A stretch of 64,000 nucleotides of DNA, taken from contig NZ_BSTD01000002.1 of assembly GCF_030269325.1 (NCBI RefSeq), forward strand, positions 992,001 through 1,056,000. The letters run 5' to 3'. This DNA comes from Amycolatopsis sp. NBRC 101858 (lineage in GTDB: Bacteria > Actinomycetota > Actinomycetes > Mycobacteriales > Pseudonocardiaceae). The position numbers were made by a program, and so were the translations under genes. Below, in pieces: positions 58,674 to 64,000 of the stretch (position 1 is its first letter; each line of letters begins with the position of its first letter). Below the pieces are notes generated by a model. The model did not search any database and had not been told where the DNA came from. It was given only the letters and a program-made list of their open reading frames with translations.

Positions 58674-58690
58674 TTGATCCGATGGGTCAA
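58674..58690. promoter_or_regulatory. Inverted repeat upstream of the IclR promoter
   Basis: TTGATCC-GAT-GGGTCAA, arms of seven with one mismatch, 20 bases ahead of the IclR -10. It may be an activator or regulator site for either divergent unit. Confidence 0.3.
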
Positions 58691-58709
58691 GGAGGAGCGA
58701 CCGGTCCGG

Positions 58710-58740
58710 TAGCCTGATGTCCGTGTTCACGAAGTGAACA
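58710..58740 (+). promoter_or_regulatory. IclR promoter with auto-operator
   Basis: A TAGCCT -10 (58710-58715) is followed eight bases later by the 17-bp palindrome TGTTCAC-GAA-GTGAACA (58724-58740), so the operator covers the transcription start. The transporter promoter at 61926-61954 has the same layout. Confidence 0.75.
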
Positions 58741-58770
58741 GTGATTCCAGACTTCCGGCGGAGGCTCCCC

Positions 58771-59562
58771 GTGACCAAACCGACGCGGTCCCCGGACGCC
58801 CGTGCCGACCAGGCGGACATCCAGGCGGTGAGCCGGGTCAGCCAGATCCTCTCGCTGTTCGACCCGGCGACCCCCGACGTCACGGCCGCCCAGGTCGCCG
58901 AGCGGCTCGGCCTGAACCGCACGACGGCGTACCGGTACTGCACGTCGCTCGTCGCGGCCGGCCTGCTGGAACGCAGTGCCGACGGCGGTTACGTGCCCGG
59001 CGGGCTGCTGCTGCAGCTCGGCGCGTTCGCGATCGGGCACCGGCGCGTCGTCAACCTCGCGCCGCGGCACATGCAGGCCCTCTCGCGCGCCACGCAGACC
59101 AGCGTCGTGCTCAGCCTCTGGGGCCTCACCGGCCCGGTGGTCTCGCGGGTCGAGGAGAACGCCTCGACGATCGTCATCGTGTCCGTGCGGGTCGGCAGCC
59201 ACCTGCCGCTGGACACCGCGCAGAGCAAGGTGTTCCTCGCCTACCACGCCGACCAGCTGTCGATGGAACGCCTGATCGGCACCCTGTCCGGCACGGCCCG
59301 CGACGAGCTGCGCGCCGACGTCGACCGGGTGCGCGCGGCCGGCCACTGCTCGGCCATGAGCACGCCCGGCATCGTCGCGGTGGCCGCGCCGGTGTTCGAC
59401 GAGTACGGCATCTGCGCCACGATCGCGATCGTGGGCCCGGACAACACGCTGTCGATGGGTGACGACACGCCCGAGCTGCGGGTCGTGGTCGACACCGCGC
59501 GCGAGCTCACCCACGAGCTGGGCGGGCACTACCGCCCCGACGACATCCAGCGGGCGGTGTAG
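58771..59562 (+). CDS. IclR-family transcriptional regulator
   Basis: A 263-residue IclR regulator. The winged helix is VSRVSQILSLFDPA to LNRTTAYRYCTSLVAAGLLERS (residues about 21-70). The effector domain has VRVGSHLPLDTAQSKVFLAY and a late VAVAAPVFDEYG (typical IclR dimer/ligand regions). GTG 58771 with GGAGG seven bases upstream is preferred to GTG 58741. Twin GTTCAC-N3-GTGAAC operators at its own and the transporter promoter make it the repressor of the catabolic locus to its right. Its 3' end overlaps the convergent dehydrogenase gene by 34 bases. Confidence 0.92.
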   Translation: MTKPTRSPDARADQADIQAVSRVSQILSLFDPATPDVTAAQVAERLGLNRTTAYRYCTSLVAAGLLERSADGGYVPGGLLLQLGAFAIGHRRVVNLAPRHMQALSRATQTSVVLSLWGLTGPVVSRVEENASTIVIVSVRVGSHLPLDTAQSKVFLAYHADQLSMERLIGTLSGTARDELRADVDRVRAAGHCSAMSTPGIVAVAAPVFDEYGICATIAIVGPDNTLSMGDDTPELRVVVDTARELTHELGGHYRPDDIQRAV

Positions 59563-60536
59563 GGCAGCCACGCGGGCGACGGCAAGGCCGGGACGTCCGC
59601 GTACTCGCGCGTCCCGGCCAGCGCACTGCCGACGAAGTCGTCCCCGACCCCGGAGACGCCGTCGACCAGCTCCCGGAGCACGGCGGGCCCGCCGATCCAC
59701 AAGGCCGTCACGACTTCGACCGCTCGCGCGCCCGAAGCGAGGAACCGCAGCACGTCCGTCGCGGTGCGGGCGCCGTTGGTGCCGATGATCGGCGCGTCCA
59801 GTGCCGTGAAAGCCTTGCTCACCCAGTAAAGGCTCATCGGGAGGCACCCCGGTGAGCTCCACGCACCCCACGACCCGAGCACCGCGCCGCCGTCGAGGTC
59901 CGGCAGGAAACCCGGGTACCGGCCGACCAGGCCGACGGCGTCCGCACCGGCCGAGCGGGCGGCCCGGGCCAGCGCGACGACGTCCGACGCCTGGCCCGGC
60001 AGCTTCACGAACAACGGCACGTCGACCGCCGCGCGCACGGTCCGCACGGCGGAAGTGACACCCTCCACTTCGGTCAGCTGCCGCACCGCGCGGGCTTCAC
60101 GGCCGTGGGGCGCCCCGATGTTCAGCTCGACCGCCGGGACCACCGCGGCCAGCGCACGTCCGATGCGTGCGGCCGCGGCCGGGTCGCCGAGGGTGATGCT
60201 GCCGACCACCGGGCAGTCCCGCGCCGCGCCGTGGGCGACGCCGGCGGCCAGGGTCCCGAGCCAGTCGTCCAGGTCCACCTGGGCGAGCCCCGACCGGTTC
60301 AGCAGGCCGTCACCCAAGTACGCCTGGCCCGGTGGCCGCACCTGCCGGTCACCGGAGACGAAGGCGTAGTCCGCGATGTCCAGCTGGCGCCGGGCGGCGG
60401 CGCTTTCGTTCACCGACTTCGCCACGACGGCACCGGCGCCCGCGTCGACGCAGGCGACGATGCCGTCGAGGGTCATGGTCAGCTCGGACGAGCCGACCCA
60501 CACCGGGTTGGCAGCGGGCAGCCCGCCCATGTCCAT
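59529..60536 (-). CDS. Dihydroorotate dehydrogenase-like FMN oxidoreductase
   Basis: A 335-residue TIM-barrel flavoprotein of the DHODH/dihydropyrimidine-dehydrogenase class. It opens PVWVGSSELTMTLDGI and has GAGAVVAKSVNE, VELNIGAPHGREA (FMN/substrate region), DVPLFVKLPGQASD (flavin-contact Lys) and APIIGTNGARTATDVLRFL (phosphate-binding loop). The loop that normally carries the catalytic Ser or Cys is not obvious. As part of an IclR catabolic operon it more likely reduces or oxidises a heterocycle than makes pyrimidines. ATG 60536 directly follows the transporter stop codon with no gap. Confidence 0.82.
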   Translation of the reverse strand: MDMGGLPAANPVWVGSSELTMTLDGIVACVDAGAGAVVAKSVNESAAARRQLDIADYAFVSGDRQVRPPGQAYLGDGLLNRSGLAQVDLDDWLGTLAAGVAHGAARDCPVVGSITLGDPAAAARIGRALAAVVPAVELNIGAPHGREARAVRQLTEVEGVTSAVRTVRAAVDVPLFVKLPGQASDVVALARAARSAGADAVGLVGRYPGFLPDLDGGAVLGSWGAWSSPGCLPMSLYWVSKAFTALDAPIIGTNGARTATDVLRFLASGARAVEVVTALWIGGPAVLRELVDGVSGVGDDFVGSALAGTREYADVPALPSPAWLPYTARWMSSGR

Positions 60537-61898
60537 TCAGGACAGCGCCGGGATCGTGCTGTCGTCGGACATGTCGACGTCCTTGGTTTCCGGGCCGAGG
60601 AAGCCGCCGAGGCTGATCAGCAGGCCCGCGAGGACGATCAGGACGCCCGGGGCGAGGTGCGCGGGCATCACCCCGTCGAACCGCTGCAGGTAGAACTGGT
60701 AGAACGCCGGGGCGATGAGCGCGAGGCTGTAGCCGACGCCGTAACCGGTCGAGCGGATGCTCGCCGGGAACCGCTCGGTCAGGTACGCCGCGATCGGGCC
60801 GAACGTGCCGACGGTGAACACCCCGATGAGCACGCCGAAGCCGAGCGCCGCGCCGAAGCCGCCGTTCGACGCCATCAGCAGCGTGTAGGACCCCGCGCCG
60901 AGCACGACCATCGCCAGGCCGTAGCCGATGTAGAACCGCCGCCGGCCGATGCGCTGGGACAGCACCCCGAACACCGGGTAGGACAGCGCGGCGGACGCGT
61001 TGATCACGAGCATGGTCAGGGTGACCTCTTTGCTCGACAGGTCCAGGTGCGCCTTCAGCTGCGCGGGCGTCACGGCGGCTTCCATGTTGGTCGCGAGCCA
61101 CGTGCCGGTCATCAGGATGAACACCTGGCCCAGCGCCCGCGGGTACTTCTTCACCAGCCGGACGAACGGCAGCTTGTGCTTCTCGCCGGTCAGCTCGGCC
61201 GGCGGCTCGTGCACCTGCTTCTGGTAGTAGCGGAACAGCACGGCCGCCAGCAGCGCGCCGACGAAGAACGGGATCCGCCAGCCCCACTGGACGTACGCGC
61301 TGTGCAGGCCGGCAGACGGCAGCAGCTGCAGCATCAGCAGCGTGATCGCGGCGATCACCGCGTACGCCGCCGGCGAGGTCGACGTGATGATCGACGCGTA
61401 GAGGCCGCGCTTGTGCTTCGGGCTCCACTCCATCGCCAACGGCACCGCCGTCGTGTACTCGCCGCCGAGGAAGATGCCGTCCACGAACCGCAGCGCGATG
61501 AGCGTGCCGACCGACCACATCCCGATCGTCTCGTGCCCGGGCAGGCACGCGGTGATCAGCGTGATCGCGCCGAACCCGCCGACCGCGACCAGCGTGGTGC
61601 GCTTGCGCCCGACCGTGTCGGCGAAGTGGCCGAAGATGATCGCGCCGAGCGGGCGGCCGATCAGCGTGGACGCGAACACCAGGGACGCCAGCAGCGCCGT
61701 CGTGCTCGCGCTGAGGTTGGCCGCCTGGAAGTACGCCGCCGCCGGGGCCAGCACGACGATCGGCAGGTAGATGTCGAACTGGTCGACGAAGTAGGCGAGC
61801 GTCCCGCCGCGGATCGCGGCGCGCACCTTGGCCGCGTCCGGGCCGTGCGGGGTGCCCGGACGAGCGGCCGCCTCTGCAGCGCTGGGCGGTGTGGACAT
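60537..61898 (-). CDS. MFS transporter, metabolite:H+ symporter (MHS) family
   Basis: A 453-residue MHS-type importer with 12 helices. Family signatures are YFVDQFDIYLPIVVLAP near the N-terminus, the loop 2-3 motif GHFADTVGRKRTTLV (about residue 90), ALRFVDGIFLGGEYTTA and the central TERFPASIRSTGYGVGYS. Such proteins carry organic acids, betaine-like or aromatic compounds with protons. The ATG at 61898 is preceded by a promoter whose start is covered by the IclR palindrome. It is the natural entry step for the catabolic locus; the substrate is unknown. Confidence 0.9.
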   Translation of the reverse strand: MSTPPSAAEAAARPGTPHGPDAAKVRAAIRGGTLAYFVDQFDIYLPIVVLAPAAAYFQAANLSASTTALLASLVFASTLIGRPLGAIIFGHFADTVGRKRTTLVAVGGFGAITLITACLPGHETIGMWSVGTLIALRFVDGIFLGGEYTTAVPLAMEWSPKHKRGLYASIITSTSPAAYAVIAAITLLMLQLLPSAGLHSAYVQWGWRIPFFVGALLAAVLFRYYQKQVHEPPAELTGEKHKLPFVRLVKKYPRALGQVFILMTGTWLATNMEAAVTPAQLKAHLDLSSKEVTLTMLVINASAALSYPVFGVLSQRIGRRRFYIGYGLAMVVLGAGSYTLLMASNGGFGAALGFGVLIGVFTVGTFGPIAAYLTERFPASIRSTGYGVGYSLALIAPAFYQFYLQRFDGVMPAHLAPGVLIVLAGLLISLGGFLGPETKDVDMSDDSTIPALS

Positions 61899-61925
61899 CG
61901 GCGTCCTCCGTTGCTCCGAACTGAA

Positions 61926-61954
61926 TGTTCACCAAGTGAACGTCAGACACTCTA
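61926..61954 (-). promoter_or_regulatory. Transporter promoter with IclR operator
   Basis: On the minus strand a TAGAGT -10 (61949-61954) is followed by GTTCAC-N3-GTGAAC (61927-61941, read as TGTTCACCAAGTGAAC on the plus strand). The layout mirrors the IclR gene's own promoter. Confidence 0.75.
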
Positions 61955-62005
61955 AATATGCGTCCGTCGATACACAAGAGCGGTCACAGGGTTGACAGCC
62001 GGTCT

Positions 62006-62035
62006 TATAGTGAACTTTGACTTCATAATGTGAAC
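62006..62035 (+). promoter_or_regulatory. Half-sites of the IclR motif at the amidohydrolase promoter
   Basis: GTGAAC occurs at 62010-62015 and again at 62030-62035, as direct repeats 20 bp apart, next to TATAGT (62006-62011). The full palindrome is not present. IclR could bind these half-sites differently, for example as an activator. Confidence 0.4.
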
Positions 62036-62048
62036 CGAAAGGCCGCTC

Positions 62049-62939
62049 ATGAGCTCGCGTCCCGCCATCGCCTCCGTCCTGGACGGCTTGGTCGACATGC
62101 ACGTCCACTCCGGCCCCAGCCCGTTCCCCCGCCGCTTCGACCACGTCGAGGCCGCGCAGGACGGCGCCCGGATCGGGATGCGCGCCATGGTCGCCAAGTC
62201 CCACCACCACAACACCCAGATGGACGTCCTCGCGATGAAGGGCCGCCTCGCCGACGTCAAGGCCCAGGCCTTCGGCGGCATCGCGCTCAACAGCACGGTC
62301 GGCGGGCTCAACGTCCACGCCGTGCGCATGACCCTGCGCATGGGCGGCAAGGTCGTCTGGTTCCCGACCATCTCGTCGGGCCGGCACATCGACTGCCACC
62401 CCGAGGACGGCGCCTTCCCGACCACCACCGTCCCGCTGACGCTCGAGCGCATCGACATCGTCGACGGCGAAGGCGCCCTCAAGCCCGAGGCGATCGAGAT
62501 CCTCGACGAGATCAAGGAGCAGCAGGCCGTCCTCAACGGCGGGCACATGTACCCGGAGTACATCCGGACGCTGTTCCAGGAGGCGCACGAGCGCGGCATG
62601 AAGCGGATGGTCGTCAGCCACCCCGACTTCGTCATCGGGGCCGACCCGGCCGTGTGCCGCGAGCTGATCGAGCTCGGCGCGTTCATCGAGCACGAGGTCG
62701 GCATGTACGACCCCGAGGGCACCCAGAAGTGGGACCCGAAGCAGCTGCTGACCTGGATCGAGACGCTCGGCCCGGAGCACACCGTGCTGGCGTCGGACTT
62801 CGGCCAGAAGGCCAACCCGAAGCCGGTCGACGCCTGGATGCGCGTCGGCGAGGCGCTGCTCGACCTCGGCCTGCCGGAGAAGGACCTGCGGCGGATGGTC
62901 CGTGACAACCCGACCTACCTGCTGAACCTCGACGCCTGA
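62049..62939 (+). CDS. Amidohydrolase-like protein, DUF6282 type
   Basis: A 296-residue metal-dependent hydrolase-like barrel. The N-terminal VDMHVHSGPSPF carries the H-x-H metal motif, with further possible ligands in KSHHHNTQMD, VVSHPDF and LASDFGQKANP. This arrangement is what I recall for DUF6282 amidohydrolases. It is divergent from the IclR-controlled transporter and first in a plus-strand operon with a cupin and an aldolase. A role in opening or hydrolysing a ring or amide of the imported compound is an inference. The start is ATG 62049. Confidence 0.8.
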   Translation: MSSRPAIASVLDGLVDMHVHSGPSPFPRRFDHVEAAQDGARIGMRAMVAKSHHHNTQMDVLAMKGRLADVKAQAFGGIALNSTVGGLNVHAVRMTLRMGGKVVWFPTISSGRHIDCHPEDGAFPTTTVPLTLERIDIVDGEGALKPEAIEILDEIKEQQAVLNGGHMYPEYIRTLFQEAHERGMKRMVVSHPDFVIGADPAVCRELIELGAFIEHEVGMYDPEGTQKWDPKQLLTWIETLGPEHTVLASDFGQKANPKPVDAWMRVGEALLDLGLPEKDLRRMVRDNPTYLLNLDA

Positions 62940-62950
62940 AAGGACCCGCT

Positions 62951-63814
62951 GTGTACGAAAAGGACGATCCCCGCTCGGCGCTGGCCACCGCGGCCCGGCC
63001 CGACAGCGGCGCCGAGATCACCGCCGCGCAGTACCTCGACCTGCACGCGACCCCGGTGGTGCGCGCGCAGAACGTCATCCTGATCCACACCGAGGCCCGC
63101 GACGGCGACGACCTCGACAACGGAACGCTGGAGGGCGAGCTGGCGATCGTCGTCACCGACGCCTCCCCCGCGTTCACCGTGCTGACCGGCGACGGCGCCA
63201 CCCGGATCACCGAACCCGGGCTCGTGGTCGTCCCGCCGGGATCGTCGCGGATCGGCGTCCACGGCGACGGCCCGCTGGTCCGGCTGGTCGAGGCGACCGA
63301 ACCGGCCTGGCGGGAGCGCGTCGCCAACGCCGATGCGTACGCCGAGGACCACCCGCGCGTCACGCTGCTGGAGCGCTGGCCGGAGCCCGCCGAAGCGCGC
63401 GTCCGCTTCTACCCGCTGTCCGAGGTGCCGGCCGACCCGAAGCGGTTCGGGCGGATCTTCCGCACCCGCTCGTTCATGGTGAACTTCCTGCCGCTGCAGG
63501 ACGGGCCGCGCGACGCGCGGAAGCTGTCCCCGCACCACCACGACGACTTCGAGCAGCTTTCGCTGGCCGTGCAAGGCGAGTACGTCCACCACATCCGCAC
63601 GCCGTGGCTGCCCGACAGCACCACCTGGCGCGAAGACGAGCACGTGCGGATCGGCAGCCCTTCGGTGACCGTCATCCCGCCGCCGACCGTGCACACGTCC
63701 GAAGCGAGCGACCCGGGCGTGAACCAGCTGATCGACATCTTCAGCCCGCCGCGGGTGGACTTCTCGGAGAAACCGGGCTGGGTTCTCAACGCCGACGACT
63801 ACCCGATGCCGTGA
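62951..63814 (+). CDS. Cupin-like protein
   Basis: A 287-residue protein with a beta-barrel pattern. A central run of histidines, LSPHHHDDFEQLSLAVQGEY (about residues 195-214), resembles a cupin metal-binding motif, with a second possible His in PPTVHTSEA. The N-terminal half looks like a second, metal-free barrel (ITEPGLVVVPPGSSRIGVHG). It may be an isomerase, decarboxylase or dioxygenase acting on the locus substrate. The GTG start at 62951 is 11 bases after the amidohydrolase stop, and its stop overlaps the aldolase start. Confidence 0.75.
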   Translation: MYEKDDPRSALATAARPDSGAEITAAQYLDLHATPVVRAQNVILIHTEARDGDDLDNGTLEGELAIVVTDASPAFTVLTGDGATRITEPGLVVVPPGSSRIGVHGDGPLVRLVEATEPAWRERVANADAYAEDHPRVTLLERWPEPAEARVRFYPLSEVPADPKRFGRIFRTRSFMVNFLPLQDGPRDARKLSPHHHDDFEQLSLAVQGEYVHHIRTPWLPDSTTWREDEHVRIGSPSVTVIPPPTVHTSEASDPGVNQLIDIFSPPRVDFSEKPGWVLNADDYPMP

Positions 63815-64000
63815 GCGGGCGCACCGGGGGCGGGCTGTTCACCCGCGCGGCCACGCCTGTGGGAACCTGGCTGAAGATCGCGTCCGGCGAGCCGGCCGAG
63901 ATCATGGCGTTCGCCGGGTTCGACTTCGTCGTCGTCGACCTGGAGCACGCGCCGCTCGACCTGCAGACGGCGTACCGGCTGATCAACACGGCCGCGGCTT
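63811..64000 (+). CDS. HpcH/HpaI-family aldolase (partial, runs off the right edge)
   Basis: The first 63 residues of a class II pyruvate aldolase: GTWLKIASGEPAEIMAFAGFDFVVVDLEHAPLD is recognisable in blocks (key residues GxxxK, AGFDF, DLEHAP) as the start of the HpaI/garL fold with the acidic metal-site helix. The enzyme class splits 2-oxo-4-hydroxy acids into pyruvate and an aldehyde, a typical last step of ring catabolism. The GTG start at 63811 overlaps the cupin stop (GTGA). Confidence 0.88.
   Translation, partial: MSGRTGGGLFTRAATPVGTWLKIASGEPAEIMAFAGFDFVVVDLEHAPLDLQTAYRLINTAAA

Overview
The window is very GC-rich, uses GTG (and some TTG) start codons heavily, and packs genes so that stop and start codons overlap as GTGA or ATGA. 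Gene content and the near-textbook similarity of the racemase at 4643-5749 to the N-acylamino acid racemase I remember from Amycolatopsis point to a soil actinomycete of the Pseudonocardiaceae, most likely Amycolatopsis. This is an inference from memory; no database search was run. No rRNA, tRNA, CRISPR array, insertion sequence or prophage was seen; the region reads as accessory chromosome dominated by catabolic, secreted and regulatory genes.

1-10004 (minus strand): a D-amino-acid/peptide salvage locus. It holds a TetR regulator, an N-acyl-D-amino-acid deacylase, an M20 amidohydrolase, a GNAT acyltransferase and an N-succinyl/N-acylamino acid racemase. Two penicillin-recognising serine hydrolases and a dipeptide-type ABC importer follow and run off the left edge. 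The GNAT, racemase and M20 trio matches the known D-to-L amino acid conversion route of Geobacillus kaustophilus. Five copies of one 18-bp inverted repeat (TTSRTS-N6-GACGAR) sit in front of three transcription units here.

10005-15733: a frameshifted DUF6010-like membrane gene, a small Cys-rich protein, a secreted endonuclease/phosphatase-fold enzyme with a jacalin-like tail, an MFS exporter divergent from an ArsR-type regulator, and a secreted protein with a paralogue at 51204.

15781-27058 (minus strand): one long, tightly coupled operon under a LacI regulator with two perfect operators. It encodes a sugar ABC importer, two ADP-ribosylglycohydrolases, a ribokinase-like kinase, a glycosidase-like/SUMF fusion, a CoA-transferase and a CitE-like lyase. 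It looks like uptake and breakdown of a ribosylated compound, with no known pathway that I can name. Upstream lies a 145-bp ladder of 21-bp direct repeats facing inverted copies.

27431-49818: mostly small regulator-plus-target units. These include PadR with an FtsX-type ABC exporter, TetR with an NmrA reductase, a sigma factor fused to an anti-sigma zinc finger, an AfsR/SARP regulator, an acyl-CoA ligase behind a KstR-like box, an ECF41-type sigma factor with its oxidoreductase partner, a secreted intradiol dioxygenase, a SnoaL/PadR pair with repeated operators, and a two-component/ABC operon.

49996-58519: secreted proteins (a duplicated-SH3/NlpC-like enzyme and the second copy of the secreted paralogue pair), small membrane proteins, and a three-gene secreted exoglycosidase operon (GH29 fucosidase, GH84 hexosaminidase, GH35 galactosidase) with a DasR-like box over its promoter.

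58710-64000: an IclR-controlled catabolic locus (IclR, MHS-type MFS importer, dihydroorotate-dehydrogenase-like enzyme, DUF6282-type amidohydrolase, cupin, HpcH/HpaI aldolase cut by the right edge). The same 15-bp IclR-type palindrome lies just downstream of the -10 elements of both the regulator and the transporter.
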